Below, one piece after another: positions 21,780 through 32,594 of a stretch of DNA of 64,000 bases; the stretch's first letter is position 1; each line of letters starts with the position of its first letter. The DNA lies in NCBI GenBank assembly GCA_030220185.1, contig JASPKZ010005710.1:1054001-1118000 (forward strand). The letters run 5' to 3'. The translations under genes were made by a program, and so were the position numbers. The notes beneath the pieces are model-generated. The model was given only the letters and a program-made list of their open reading frames with translations, was not told the DNA's origin and searched no databases. This DNA comes from Diploptera punctata. Lineage: Eukaryota; Arthropoda; Insecta; Blattodea; Blaberidae.

Positions 21780-22530
21780 AGAGAAAAATTTTCGCCTAGA
21801 CCGGGACTCGAACCCGGGACCCTTGGCTTTCCGGGCCAAGTGCTCTACCAACTGAGCTACCGAGGCGAGTTACGATCTAGACGCAAATTTTTCTCTTATA
21901 TACGTTGTAATTCCCTATCGCCAAATGCTTTTGAAACCATTGTTTCTATCTTTGCAAATGGCGGCTTCTTAGTTAAGAAGACATTTTTTGGAAATTTAAC
22001 ATTACTTTAAAAGCCAGTAAGGCCTCTAATTATGTTTTTATTATTAATTTAACATTTCTCAATGAAAGATAAATTAAATTTGAAGAGTAGCTCAGTTGGT
22101 AGAGCACTTGGCCCGGAAAGCCAAGGGTCCCGGGTTCGAGTCCCGGTCTAGGCGAAAATTTTTCTCTTCAAATTTAATTTATCTTTCATTGAGAAATGTT
22201 AAATTAATAATAAAAACATAATTAGAGGCCTTACTGGCTTTTAAAGTAATGTTAAATTTCCAATAAATGTCTTCTTAACTAAGAAGCCGCCATTTGCAAA
22301 GATAGAAACAATGGTTTCAAAAGCATTTGGCGATAGGGAATTACAACGTATATAAGAGAAAAATTTGCATCTAGATCGTAACTCGCCTCGGTAGCTCAGT
22401 TGGTAGAGCACTTGGCCCGGAAAGCCAAGGGTCCCGGGTTCGAGTCCCGGTCTAGGCGAAAATTTTTCTCTTCAAATTTAATTTATCTTTCATTGAGAAA
22501 TGTTAAATTAATAATAAAAACATAATTAAA
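21780..22530. repeat. Inverted cluster of three tRNA-like units
   Basis: Three near-identical 73-nt tRNA-like units sit at 21794-21866 (minus), 22087-22153 (plus, 5' truncated) and 22385-22457 (plus). The roughly 220-bp spacer between units 1 and 2 is repeated in inverse orientation between units 2 and 3, so 21780-22370 is one large palindrome centred on the middle unit. Each unit's 3' side runs into AAAATTTTTCTCTT. Confidence 0.9.
22385..22457 (+). tRNA. tRNA-like unit, anticodon-loop position GGA (probably not a functional tRNA)
   Basis: The cloverleaf can be drawn: D arm GCTC..GAGC, anticodon stem TTGGC/GCCAA with loop CCGGAAA, T arm CCGGG-TTCGAGT-CCCGG. The acceptor stem has a C-T mismatch and a G-T pair. 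The loop has C instead of the universal U at position 33, and a GGA (Ser) anticodon without the long variable arm of tRNA-Ser. I therefore read it as a tRNA-derived repeat unit. Copies: 21794-21866 and 22087-22153. Confidence 0.4.
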
Positions 22531-23239
22531 ATTTTTATATATAAATTGTATAAGCAATTTTTAATTAAGAGCATAGTGTTGAAATGGGAGAAAACAAGAA
22601 AGATAACTGGTATTATGTTTAAACTCATAAACATATATGTAATAATATTTGTATATGTAATTTTTAAAAAATCTGAAGAAATGAGTTAAGATCCTATATT
22701 TGGGAACAAAATAGCCAACACCCTCTCCAAGAAAGAAACTTGCATTAAAATTACAGTTATTCTGAATGACACTTAGAACAAAATACGAGACCATAAAAAT
22801 ATTAGAGAAAACAAGCAGCAGTAAAATGAAAGCAAGGAAGAAATCCGAAAACCTTGCAAATCAAGTGAAATTAAAAGGTCTTTTGGAAGCTGTGGCAAAG
22901 TTGAAAGTGATCTCGCACACCATCTCGGCAGATTGGGTGGGAATTTATTCATCCACCAACTGTGTCCACTTTATGTTGGCCCTCAACAGGAAATGAACAT
23001 ACAACTCTTGCTAAACTGCGAACACTTAACCATGAGGTTAAAACTGGCAGAATGTTGTCGGCATGTTCTGGGAGGCTAGAAGGGAAATGACATTGTAAGA
23101 CAACTCCAGCCATTTGATAAATAAGAAAATACAATTCAAATATGAATTGAAAATTTTACAGGGTGTCCAGCAGTCAGGGAAATCTTGAAAACTGGGAATA
23201 AGTAGGGAATTTGAAAGCAACCAGGAAATAGACAAGAAG

Positions 23240-23640
23240 TCGTAAATTAATGAGTCATTTTTAACATCTTACCTCATATTTTATGTTTCTTTAAACACAG
23301 GACTAGTTTTCAAGAGAAGGATATCTCATTTTCAACTGACATTATGACTGCCGGATTTCCGTTGGAATCGCCATCAATAAGGTTGCCATCTGTGTTGATT
23401 TGATGAACTTTGAGATGAGGTCATGTTCATCAGGAGTCTCGAAATTCATGGATCTAAATTTGTTCTTCTGAATATATATCTTCTCCCAAACTGTCAGTTC
23501 TAAAGGTTTTTCCAAATGTTTTTAAAAGTTGGGCTTCTTTTTCAATTTTATGATTCTCCAATAAACTATGTGCTGCAATAGCTGATTTTTCAATTTCACC
23601 ATTTTTAATATTTCTGAAGTGTTCCTTAGTGCCCATGTTT
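23240..23640 (-). mobile_element. PLE 3' end type D, single antisense arm
   Basis: On the minus strand the order is TKEHFRNIKNGEIEKSAIAAH (ORF 23454-23636), LLENHKIEKEAQLLK, then after frameshifts a region matching the type D C-terminus, then a hammerhead-like segment (TTGAAAA core, CTTCTCTTGAAAACTAG) near 23300-23345 and an AATATGAGG box at about 23270. No opposite arm is present. The endonuclease frame is broken near GEDIYS. Confidence 0.75.
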
Positions 23641-23715
23641 AACTATGAAAAGAATTTGTAAATTGACATGCATCTATCTATCTTTAATTCTAATCAAGAC
23701 ACATATTCCTTATAC

Positions 23716-23875
23716 ACTATGAGGTATATTCATAGGTAAACATTTATTTCTCACCTCATTTCTCTTCTTTTTTAAACTAGTTTTGGAACTTTATACTTCA
23801 GTTCCATCTTCAGTATTTTCATAACAACAAATATGAGGTGAGTGATAACATTTTACCTAAATAAGATATATATAT
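23716..23875 (-). mobile_element. PLE palindrome type A, very short right arm
   Basis: The tail CACTATGAGGTATATTCATAGG on the left, then a CTCACCTCATTTCTC box and an antisense hammerhead-like segment (CTGAAGA core on the minus strand, GAA mutated to AAA). The right arm is only AAATATGAGGTGAGTGATAAC, about 35 bases. The asymmetry shows that arm lengths vary independently. Confidence 0.65.
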
Positions 23876-25011
23876 ATATAAACAAGATATAAGGAAGCAG
23901 AGTTATATCAAAACAATTAATTGTCCGAAGAAGAAAATGCCAAAGTTGAAAAAAGCAAAGCTGAGATTTCTATAATAGAACTGGATGAAAAGAAGAAAAT
24001 CTTTACAAAATGAAGTAGGCAAAGAAATAATGTCATTGACAAAATCAAATGATAAAGAAAAGATATAAAATAATTTTTAACTTGAGAATGTTTGCAATGT
24101 TTTATTGTAACAGTTCATGTTAAAAAAAATGCTATTCTTATTTAAGACCTTGCCATAAAAATAAATTATGTTTTTATTACTTACACATATTAAAAAATAT
24201 TTTTACAAAATTAGGTTTACTAGAATTTATTCAATTTAACACTCAAAAAGCTCTGGAACTATTCTTTGATGCCATGAAAAAACCGGGAAATAGTCAGGAA
24301 TTTCATATTTGTAATTTGCTGGACAATCTGTTTTACACCTTATACAATTGCTCTCATCTGATCATGTTTTGAAAATAAATGAGAATGAGGATAATGATCT
24401 CTGAAACATGCCCTGGTTAGAGGATAATATTCATATTTGAGAGATGTGGGGGAAGAACTTAACAATATGTAAAATGTTTTTTACTGAGATAATTGAGAAT
24501 AAAGTCTGATATGTCACAACTAGTCAGAAAAATACATGAATATTTTTGATTTTACAAATAGTAAGCACATTCTTAGGATGCCAGAATATCGTTTACCAAA
24601 AAAAAATTATTAAATTATCATCCTGCAGGAAACAGAAACTTAAGTCGACTTTATCACCATTGGACAGATTAGTTTGAATAAACCGAAACCTTTATTTTCG
24701 GCAGAATAAGTAGAATTTCGTGAAGAAGTCAATAATGCAGAAAAATAGTTTTTGAGAAATGTTTGGGTTGTGAAGTTTTTAATTTAGTTCAGTTGTTTCT
24801 TGACTCACATACTTAACTCCCTCGCAATCCAGATTTCGTCACTCTATTTGTGTATTCTCAATGCTGTTCACGTTCACAACTGACGTCCAATGGTCTCCTC
24901 TCATGGAGAGAATGCATTGAGAATGCACAAATAGAGTGACAAAATCCAAATCGCGAGGGAGTTAAGAAGTATGAGGTGAGTCAAGAAACAACTCAACTAA
25001 ATTTAAATAAG

Positions 25012-25414
25012 TAAATTGAGTCATTTTTTAACATCTTACCTCATATTTTATGTTTCTTCAAACATGGGAACTAGTTTTCGAGAGAAGGATCTCTCTCATT
25101 TTCAACCGACATTATGACTACCGGATTTTCGTTGGAATCTCCATCAATAACGTTGCCATCTGGTGTTGATTTGATGAACTTAGATATGAGGTCAACACCA
25201 GATGGTAATTTATTGATGGAGATTCCAACGAAAATCCAGTAGTCATAATGTCGGTTGAAAATGAGAGAGATTCTTCTCTCGAAAACTAGTTCCCGTGTTT
25301 GAAGAAACATAAAATATGAGGTAAGATGTTAAAAAATGACTCATTAATTTACGAATTAAGAACCTCATAATGTTATTTCCCGTATTTAACTAAGAATAAA
25401 TTAAAATAAACTCA
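25012..25414 (+). mobile_element. PLE palindrome type D, nested
   Basis: The arms start from a centre near 25195. They code on both strands for the end of the protein (minus-strand frame 25071-25310: STPDGNVIDGDSNENPVVIM..., SVENERDPSLEN), then a hammerhead-like fold, then the AAAATATGAGGTAAGATG box. The tail AACCTCATAATGTTATTTCCC is on the right. It sits between the right arm and the tail of the host palindrome 24781-25439. End coordinates are approximate. Confidence 0.8.
25252..25295 (+). ncRNA. Hammerhead-like fold, U3-A8 core (type D)
   Basis: Stem I CGG/CCG, core TTGAAAA, stem II GAGAGA with TCTCTC, core GAA, stem III AACTAGTT, then TTC before the predicted cut. Positions 3 and 8 are T and A, as in the type B copies, although the surrounding stems differ entirely. 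Confidence 0.6.
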
Positions 25415-26059
25415 TAGTGTTATTTCCCACCTACATAACTTGTGAAGTTTTTGTTTACATCCCACATTTTAATTCTATTGGCATATATCTCATAGTGTCA
25501 CTTATCATGAATTGTTTATAAAAGTAAACAAATATTTTGTGTGTGAGCATCAATATGAACAAAATGTTACTTAATTTAAGGCCTTATGCTAGTTTCAGGT
25601 GTTGGTTTATACTGTTTATTGAATATGAAGCATTTGAAACTCATTTTATGGTATGGTTTTCTGGAAAAGTATATATATTATTAGCAAGAAAGATTTTGTA
25701 AAGAATGGTTTTCTCTTGCCAGTGAATTGTTCTTTGTTATTGGAAATAAATTACAATAAAATATTACTCAAAACAATTTTCATATCACATTATGTGTGGT
25801 TGTTACAAAATGAAGATGATATGTGAAGTCTTTTCTAATATAATATACATTACAGCTCAATCTTATAAAATTATGGTGCCAATATATTTTTCTGCGTCGT
25901 ACCATATTAGTTTTCTTAGATATATTTGTGGTAACATTGTAATCCAGTTTAATAATCTAAATAAATAATATTCTGAGAAAACTGTTATTTTATTCCTTTG
26001 CTTATCTCCATTTCCACTTCCTGATGACACAGCATCAGTTGGATATGTAAATAATTTAA

Positions 26060-26130
26060 GAAAACTTGTATCACCTCACCTCATATCCTTCTTATTAGAA
26101 TGGTTTCGGAACCTTAATAGTAGGATTTTA
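26060..26130 (-). mobile_element. Short PLE 3' remnant, type A
   Basis: On the minus strand GGTTCCGAAACCATTC...AATAAG-AAGGATATGAGGTGAGG matches the 3' half of the type A hammerhead and its ATGAGGTGAG box. Everything upstream is lost. It abuts the type F element to the right. Confidence 0.5.
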
Positions 26131-26135
26131 TATTA

Positions 26136-26470
26136 ATAGTGAGTGGAGAACATATTTTAATCGACTCACCTCATACATTTTCAAACTTCTTTGATACCGA
26201 CGGTTTCAGACAATATCATGTCCTTCATCAGTCATGGCGTCCACTGATGAAATTCCGTGATTGTTGATTTCTTTAGTGACATCACCTCTTGTGCTGCCAT
26301 CTTTCGTTGGGATTATAAACTTTGTAATTAAATTTTTATCCACCGGAGTATCGAAATTCATAGATAGATATTTATTCTTCTGAATGAATATCATTTCCCA
26401 AATTGTCAATTCCAACAGTTTATCCAACTGTTTTAAAAGTTTCGCTTCTTTTTTCAATTTTATGATTTTA
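26136..26470 (-). mobile_element. PLE 3' end type F with canonical hammerhead
   Basis: Single antisense arm. The minus-strand frame 26206-26457 reads KEAKLLKQLDKLLELTIWEMIFIQKNKYLSMNFDTP..., with the W-E, I-Q-K-N and MNF landmarks of the endonuclease C-terminus, and a long tail ending GISSVDAMTDEGHDIV. The end of this frame overlaps the hammerhead. The AATGTATGAGGTGAGTCG box follows. The related palindrome 46355-46575 lacks coding sequence. Confidence 0.8.
26192..26234 (-). ncRNA. Hammerhead ribozyme, canonical core
   Basis: Minus strand: stem I TGA/TCA, core CTGATGA, stem II GGACA...TGTCT (one G-T pair), core GAA, stem III ACC-GTC-GGT, cleavage triplet GTA. Every conserved core position is present. 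This is the most canonical core in the window; stem I is short, with outer pairing not evident. Confidence 0.7.
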
Positions 26471-26474
26471 GGAT

Positions 26475-26805
26475 TTTATATATTGGGAATTTTTAACATT
26501 ATGAGGTTCAATTAATAAGAATTAAATGAATTGTGATTTCTTCTTACCTCATACTTCTGTTTTGTTAAACACAGCACTGCAGTATCGGTGACCCATTATC
26601 ACCATCTTCAGCTGTTTTCACGACTTGTCAATTTTTTCTTCTTTTTTTGTCGGTAATTATCCAAACTGCCATCTGGTGTTCTTTTGAAGGAATTGCTCTC
26701 CAAACTGCCATCTGGTGTTCTTTTGAAGGAATCATTTTCTAAACTGCCATCTGTTGTATTTTTGAAGAACTTTGTAATCAAGCTGAAGTTGCTTTGTATT
26801 TGTAT
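26475..26805 (-). mobile_element. PLE 3' end type E with repeat-bearing C-terminus
   Basis: The tail GGAATTTTTAACATTATGAGG on the left, then a TTCTTACCTCATACTTC box, an antisense hammerhead-like fold (26570-26620) and minus-strand coding with repeated FKRTPDGSLE units matching 37475-37843. Single arm, minus orientation. The codons upstream of LITKFFKNTTDGS are lost. Confidence 0.75.
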
Positions 26806-27009
26806 TTCATCTTGAATAAATAGTTGTCATAAACTGATTTACTACTTGATTTTAAAACTGACATGATTACATAATTATAATATTATTAGGTCATATTTTT
26901 TATGTTACAGTGCATAATTTTATAAATTTTAGGTCCTAACTTCATATATTTTGTTTGCATATTTCCGTGGTTTTTAGGTCATAAAAATTCTAGCCTTACT
27001 TATTAGGTT

Positions 27010-27215
27010 CCATGCTCAGTACTTTCATGACCATTGTTATATTATCTTGAACTGCCATGAAGTTGACATAACAGTCGTGAAAGTACTGAGGATGAAACAA
27101 TAAAGCTCGTGAAAGCTGTCTAATAAGAGGAAGGATGTGAGGTAATACAATTTTTCTGAAATAAATTGTACCTCATAGTGTTAATTCCTAAAAGGTCAAT
27201 GGCATTTGTGTCCAG
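27010..27215 (+). mobile_element. PLE palindrome type A, decayed
   Basis: Arms CTCAGTACTTTCATGACC and GTCGTGAAAGTACTGAGGATG face each other around about 27062. The right side carries GATGTGAGGTAATAC and the tail ACCTCATAGTGTTAATTCC. The hammerhead 3' half is scrambled. No coding remains. Confidence 0.65.
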
Positions 27216-27437
27216 TAAACATCTGGAAAATAGCTACTATTATATACAAGGGGTTTCTGATATCAGTTTTGATTTCTGTAGAACTTTCTCCAGTCAGGGT
27301 TTTTATTTGTATTGGTTAAATTCGAATTATAGTTTGAATATTCTCTTTATAGATTCAAAGGGGAGTTTCTAGGGCTTGGGTGATCAATTTTAGATTCTCC
27401 CCTTTTTTGGCAAACATGTCAGATATTTAATTCATTT

Positions 27438-27858
27438 ATTAAGTTATGTAGATAGGAAATAACACTGTGAGGTTTATTTTAATTTTGTTTAGTTGTTTCT
27501 TGACTCACCTCATACTTCTTAACTCCCTCGCAGACTCGAGTTCCTTCACTGCATTTGTGACATTCTCAATGCTGTATTACATTCACAACTGATGTCCAAC
27601 AGCCTCATCTCCTGCAGACTCACCGTTGTATTTTTGAAGCCGCCATCTTGTTTCAGTTGCTTACGTTATTCTTGTTTTCCTATGACTTGCTAGCCAACTT
27701 TATTAAGTTATGTAGGTAGTTTGCAGGAGAGGAGGCCATTGGACATCATTTGTGAACGTAATACAGCATTGAGAATGTCACAAATGCAGTGAAGAAACTC
27801 GAGTCTGCGTGGGAGTTACAAAGTATGAGGTGAGTCAAGAAACAACTAAACAAAATTC
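27438..27858 (-). mobile_element. PLE palindrome type B, tail on left, 9-bp TSD
   Basis: Direct repeat aattcattt at 27429-27437 and 27859-27867. The left end reads AAGTTATGTAGATAGGAAAT, the complement of the usual 3' tail, so the element is in minus orientation. The arms run from TCTTAACTCCCTCGCAGAC to GTCTGCGTGGGAGTTACA. The centre (about 27620-27720) holds unmatched DNA, including another piece of tail-like sequence (AAGTTATGTAGGTAG). Confidence 0.8.
27766..27808 (+). ncRNA. Hammerhead-like fold, U3-A8 core (type B)
   Basis: Stem I GCA/TGC, core TTGAGAA, stem II GTCAC...GTGAA, GAA, stem III ACTCGAGT, cleavage triplet GTC. Only positions 3 and 8 differ from a canonical core. The last stem II pair is lost (C-A). 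Confidence 0.6.
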
Positions 27859-28017
27859 AATTCATTTCTTTGTTTCATCTTAAACAACAGACACATTTTA
27901 GCAATACAAACCTTTTTATTTCTTTAAACCTCTTGAAATTGTTCCAGCTGCTATAGTTTGTCATTCATAATATTATATTTGAAGAGATTTGTAATACTGA
28001 GAAATTATTATTTTCAG

Positions 28018-28152
28018 GATTCATCAAACTATGGAGGTGGAAGGAATTACGCTGGGGATGGTGCCAACCAGACAGGGGGCGGTTACTCCGGCCATCCCCC
28101 TGTGCCAGGTGGGCTAAAGCCATTTGAATATAAAGAGTGGCCATCATCGTGA
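28018..28152 (+). CDS. Hrb27C: Glycine-rich alternative terminal exon (DAZAP1/hnRNP 27C-like gene)
   Basis: After the acceptor TTATTATTTTCAG the frame reads DSSNYGGGRNYAGDGANQ, TGGGYSGHPPVPG and, if read through, GLKPFEYKEWPSS then TGA. The Gly/Tyr/Asn-rich composition fits the low-complexity C-terminal region of an hnRNP. At 28105-28114 the sequence CCAGGTGGGC is a plausible splice donor. Cutting after 28108 leaves a phase-1 end that matches exon 45045 and keeps the frame through a Gly codon. So this exon could be internal (28018-28108) or an alternative last exon. The RRM exons are not in the window. The gene assignment rests on the downstream exon. Confidence 0.6.
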   Translation, partial: DSSNYGGGRNYAGDGANQTGGGYSGHPPVPGGLKPFEYKEWPSS

Positions 28153-29600
28153 CAGACTGGCCTGAAATTTGTGATGACATCTTATGGTATGACCATAGGT
28201 GCTGACTTAATAAGTTGGGAAGGGGGATTGAACGTTAAACACTGTTAATTAATTCTTAATGAAATATCATCTCAACATTTTTTAAAATTATTACGAGGAT
28301 TGATAGTATAATGTTGTTCATGTATGTGACGAGGAAGAAGCTAGCCAGATTTTTTAATTGATGTCAGATATGGATTTGAGATTATTTAGCTGTTAAAATG
28401 AGTTTTTTTTAAGTCAGCGCCTATGGATTTAGTTAGGGTTGTTTTAATGAATTATAAACTGATGATAGAGAAAGCTAAATACTTTTTCAACAAAGTTCAC
28501 TAGGAAAAAAATCATGGCTTTGCTTACTTTTATTCCTGACTGATGTACATAAGTAGGTAATTTTTAAAGTGGAAGTTATTAATTATTGGTTACTTCGACT
28601 TGTCCCCTCTTTTAGTATTATTATTATTATTATAATTATTATTGACTATAACTTTATTATTATTATTATAAGAATCCCTGCGTGTAAATGTGTGAATGAA
28701 TTGAATTAGTGAGTATTTGATTGACCATTTCTGGGTCAAAGGTTGTTATTTTTTTTAACATTTTACCTGTAACTGCTTGACAGTGGTCAATGAGTGAACT
28801 TAAAAAAAGAATTTTCTCACTGTTTTATAAGAAATCACTTTAATACGAAATCGTAAGCAAGGCTGAATTTGCATGCCCATACAAAGCGGTTACATCGGAG
28901 CTTTTATTTCCAACTGCTTATGTACGTAATGTATGTTTGCTACTTGGCATTTAACTTTACGCACATTGTTTCTTTTTATTTTAATTAAATTTCTTTTCTT
29001 TAATTTTTTTGTAAAATTTGTATTGTATTAAAATTCAGAATCTTTTCTCTGTAGAGCTTTTGAAGAAGTAAATAGCTGAAGTACTAAAAATAGTTTGTGC
29101 TTTTTCATTTTTTCCACCCATTTGTCTTTGCATGATTTCAGGCAGCTTTGTATATATTGTGAAACCGACATTGCGAGTACATTAGGCCCCTGAAGTTTTA
29201 AGTTTCAATAGGTTGATTTAGTGCATTTGGAGTGGACAAGTTTAAGTAACTCGAAGTTGATAACATGACACGTGAAAATGATTCTGTTTTTTTGAATGTT
29301 TGGCACAGATTTTGCTTGGCCAGTCTGCTCGTTATGGTTCCACGTATCATAAACTTTAGATTGTTTCTAGGCTTAAAATTATTTAAAATGCTTTTTATTT
29401 ATTTATTTTTTCAAAAGTTGCATAGTAGTAATTTTGAAACGCTGGGGCCTAACATTGTACTTGCAGTGTAAGTTCTTTTAGGTAAAGCCATGTTACCAAA
29501 AAGTTCAGTCAAATCTCGATATTTCAAATTTTTATTGAAGTCAAATATATTTTAACTGGACAAAATTTCAAAACATAAAAGTTAAGGAAATATATTTATA
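28153..29600 (+). other. Probable 3' UTR or start of a long intron
   Basis: Mostly unique-looking AT-rich DNA with ATT repeats at about 28616-28670. No ORF of interest and none of the repeat families of this window were recognised. If the exon at 28018 ends by read-through, this is its 3' UTR; if it is spliced, this is intron. Confidence 0.4.
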
Positions 29601-29995
29601 ATAAATAATAGTATTATATTATTTTTAGTCTGGACATCTTACCTCAATATTAATGTTGATTTGTTCTTGAACATGTTTCAAAACAAATCTGTTTTATCGT
29701 CAGCTTTCCCAGACTGGTTTTATTTATGTTGCACAGCCTGGATGTCGATGTCAGCTCCATCCTATGGTTGGCCAAAGAACCTCCAAACAAGGTCACGTTC
29801 CATCGGAATATCAAAATTCATAACTCTGTTTCTGTTCTTCTGAATATAAATTTTTTCCCAAATAGTCAGCTCTTTTGTATTTTCTAACTGTTTTAATAAT
29901 TTAGTGTCTGAATTTATATTATGTTTTTCAGACCAAACATGAGCAGCAACTGCAGATTTTTCAATTTCTCCATTGTTAATATTTCTTATGTGAAA

Positions 29996-30273
29996 ATATT
30001 AAAAATGGAGAAATTGAAAAATCTGCAGTTGCTGCTCATGTTTGGTCTGAAAAACATAATATAAATTCAGACACTAAATTATTAGAACAGTTAGAAAATA
30101 CAAAAGAGCTGACTATTTGGGAAAACATTTATAAAATTTATATTCAGAAGAACAGAAACAGAGTTATGAATTTTGATATATCGATGGAGCGTGACCTTGT
30201 TTGGAGGTTCTTTGGCCAACCACAGTATGGAGCTGACATCGACATCCAGGTTGTGCAACATAATGCAACATAA
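29996..30273 (+). pseudogene. PLE endonuclease C-terminal half, intact to its stop
   Basis: Frame from about 30001 reads NIKNGEIEKSAVAAHVW, SEKHNINSDTKLLEQLEN, TKELTIWENIYKIYIQKN, MNFDISMERDLVWRFFG and ends in VVQHNAT stop (30271-30273). It is the C-terminal half of a Penelope-like GIY-YIG endonuclease. A three-residue duplication (IYK-IY) separates W-E from I-Q-K-N compared with other copies. It lacks the GIY-YIG motif and any start, so it is not a gene by itself. The minus-strand twin lies at about 29731-29990. Confidence 0.8.
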
Positions 30274-30293
30274 ATAAAACCAGTCTGAAAAAG

Positions 30294-30327
30294 CTGACGA
30301 TAAAACAGAATTGTTTTGAAACATGTC
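30294..30327 (+). ncRNA. Hammerhead core, type C
   Basis: Core CTGACGA, stem II AAAACA...TGTTTT (perfect), core GAA, stem III ACATGT, cleavage triplet GTC. Stem I next to the core is weak. Further out, AGTCTGGACA can pair with TGTCCAGACT in intact copies, enclosing the motif with a large internal loop. Confidence 0.55.
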
Positions 30328-31080
30328 CAAGAACAAATCAACATTAATATTGATGTAAGATGTCCAGACTAAAAATAATATAATTAAAATAACCTCAAAA
30401 TATAACTTCCTAAAATTAAATATTAAATAATAGTATTTTAATATATTTATAATAATGTTTTAAATTAAGTCATAGTCATTTAATATAAGCTCATGATCCC
30501 ATTTTTATGCAATCATCTCTGACACCAAAATTGAATAGTTTTGTACAAATAAAACAATGCAATCTCTATAGTTTTGAAAACCATACAAAACCATGAAATT
30601 TACTTATTGAATTAACACAGCTCATAATTCCAATTTCTTGTTATATATATTTTACATAGATCTTTGTGTATAAATCTTCTGCTTGGTTTGATCATAGAAG
30701 AACAGTATAATTTTTGTGAATAGACAGAAATTGCATATGCAGCTTCATTTGAAGGAGAAGCTGAAATTTGTTGCATCTAATGTTACAGAGATATGTGGAA
30801 CAGCATTGAACCCTCAGATATGAATTTTATCAATGCTTCCAGGTTAGGATTCTAGCAGGAATAGATGACAATATATCCACTAAAAACTAAAATCCCATGG
30901 CTTGACAGATAAAGGCCCTAACAAATTAATTTATGCAATCTTTAATATTTTATGTACAGTGTGGAAGTAGCAGGTTTTTAGTATGAATTTCTTGTGATAA
31001 ATGCAATAAAAATGCCATATTTTGGGTCACATGTAATGCTTTTTCTCCGGGGGAAAAAATTGTACAGAAATTTATTGGTG

Positions 31081-31424
31081 GATATTGTTTATTTTTTCTT
31101 TCACTCACCTCATACTTCATAACTCTTCTCAGACCCGGGTTTCGTCACATCATTTGCGACATTCTCAATGCTATGTCACGTTTGCAACTGACGTCCAATG
31201 GGTTTCGTCACATCATTTGCGACATTCTCAATGCTGTGTCACGTTCACAACTGACGTCCAATGGCCTTCTATGGATGTCAGTTGTGAATGTGACACAGCA
31301 TTGAGAATGTCGCAAATGATGTGACGAAACCCGGGTCTGAGAAGAGTTATGAAGTATGAGGTGAGTGAAAGAAAAAATAAACAATAATAAAAAACCTCAT
31401 AGTGTTATTTCTTATCTACATAAC
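31081..31424 (+). mobile_element. PLE palindrome type B, 9-bp TSD, with internal duplication
   Basis: Direct repeat ttattggtg at 31072-31080 and 31425-31433. The left arm contains two tandem copies of a roughly 63-bp piece (TTTCGTCACATCATTTGCGAC repeated at about 31141 and 31204) spanning the hammerhead. The right arm has one. The tail ACCTCATAGTGTTATTTC...ACATAACTT is on the right. No endonuclease coding is left. Confidence 0.85.
31298..31340 (+). ncRNA. Hammerhead-like fold, U3-A8 core (type B)
   Basis: Core TTGAGAA, stem II GTCGC...GTGAC (one G-T pair), GAA, stem III ACCCGGGT, cleavage triplet GTC. Stem I is reduced (GCA against TGA, two pairs). Confidence 0.55.
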
Positions 31425-31804
31425 TTATTGGTGCATGTTTTATAATGATGGTAAACACTGATCTAATTTGAAATGAAACATTTTTTCCTTTCGTATATTT
31501 TGATCCCATTTTCTGTTTTAGCACGAGATAAATAAAAAGATAGGGAATATTGTTATTAGTATTAAGCAAGGAGAATTGGCAATATTGCAAGGGGATGTTA
31601 CAGATTTTATTGAAAAATACTAAAGGAAAAAGTCCCCTATGTATTGTGTGAAAATCAGACCAAGAGTCACCATCATAATAAAGAAATAAACTTTTGCATT
31701 TTTTTTTGAGAAAATGGTACATTTTTGATCCAAAGATCAGAAGGCATTTTTTATTGTACTTGCCATGAAGAATTCATAATTAAAATCTGCGAACTTACAT
31801 TATT

Positions 31805-32305
31805 TTGAAAAGAAAAATCTACACTTGCACTGGGACTCAAACCCCAGACCATTAACGCTGTATGCTAGTATGCAGTACAATATACCATTCAAGCTACCAA
31901 TGTAACCGTCAACTTTTCTTTCTTCATATACAGTTCTCTAATTGACTGAAGGCAGACAGCTAGCGCTACTATTGCCCACTTCTTCTTCTTCCTTCCAAGT
32001 ATTAGGCCAAGGCTTGTTATGAACCTATAGAAAATTTTCCCTGCAGCATTTCATAGGATCGCCCAGAGATCTGCGTCCATTTTACACTTCCTTTTTAAGC
32101 ATATTACCATTGTCATCTGACAGCTTCTATTCAATAAGTATTTTTTAATGAGACATTTTTTTTAGAGAATTGTATACGAGGAAAGAAAAGTTTGATGGTT
32201 GCATCAGTGGCTTGAATGGTATAATGAACTGAATGCTAGAGTACAGAGCTAGAGGTCTGGGATTCGAATCTCAGTTCAAGCATTAATTTTTCTTTTCAAA
32301 ATGAA
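31805..32305. repeat. Inverted pair of tRNA-like units around a LINE piece
   Basis: The minus-strand unit at about 31805-31940 and plus-strand unit at about 32170-32300 are inverted copies. The plus copy starts GCTTGAATGG and ends TTCAAGC, a perfect 7-bp acceptor-like stem, with the B-box-like GGGATTCGAATCTC. It is followed by ATTAATTTTTCTTTTC. An antisense GAA-tailed LINE end (31980-32090) lies in the loop. Confidence 0.65.
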
Positions 32306-32594
32306 ATTATCCAATATTGGAAACTATTAAATTTTAAATATAACATCAAAACACTTACATTACTTCCTCTCTAGTATACATTACTGATTTTCTATTTCAT
32401 GTGTATTTAATAGCGATGTTGATAATTTTAAAATTTCAACCAATCTTAGAACACAGCAACATGATTCTGGACTGAATGAATTGGCTTAGGTGGTTGCAAT
32501 TGAGACTCATATTTAAGAAGTATCAGGTTCTAACCCTGGTGCCAAACAACCTGAGGGTTTTATTAATAAATTACAGTAGGAAGTAACATTATGA

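Larger units (their letters stand above)
23159..24336. mobile_element. hAT-like TIR element invaded by PLEs
   Basis: The left end CAGGGTGTCCAGCAGTCAGG and the right end TTGCTGGACAATCTG form an inverted pair over about 14 bases, with CCGGGAAATAGTCAGGAATT inside the right end echoing CAGGGAAAT on the left. Two PLE pieces (23240-23640 and 23716-23875) lie inside. No transposase reading was found. TSD unclear, so the class is tentative. Confidence 0.5.
24781..25439 (+). mobile_element. PLE palindrome type B, hosting a nested PLE
   Basis: TSD ttgtgaagttttt at 24768-24780 and 25440-25452. The left arm has CTCACATACTTAACTCCCTCG; the centre is near 24905; the right arm runs to AAGAAGTATGAGGTGAGTCAAG. 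The tail CTCATAGTGTTATTTCCCACC-TACATAACTT appears only after the nested element at about 25012-25414. The hammerhead core is TTGAGAA with GAA mutated to AAA. Confidence 0.85.
29616..30423 (+). mobile_element. Large PLE palindrome type C, 14-bp TSD
   Basis: TSD taaataatagtatt at 29602-29615 and 30424-30437 brackets 808 bp. The two arms of about 370 bp face each other around about 29990. Outer boxes are TTAGTCTGGACATCTTACC and TGTAAGATGTCCAGACTAA. The tail AACCTCAAAATATAACTTCC is on the right only. The right arm keeps an uninterrupted endonuclease C-terminal frame. Strong arm identity suggests a recent insertion. Confidence 0.9.

Noticed and set aside
21794..22457. Genuine tRNA-Ser(GGA) genes
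   Set aside because: No long variable arm, C instead of U33, acceptor mismatch, and embedded in an inverted repeat whose spacers are duplicated with it.
22766..23134. ORFs on both strands at 22.77-23.13 kb
   Set aside because: Both are open but neither shows a motif. The region looks like an unclassified repeat next to a TIR element; no gene call is justified.
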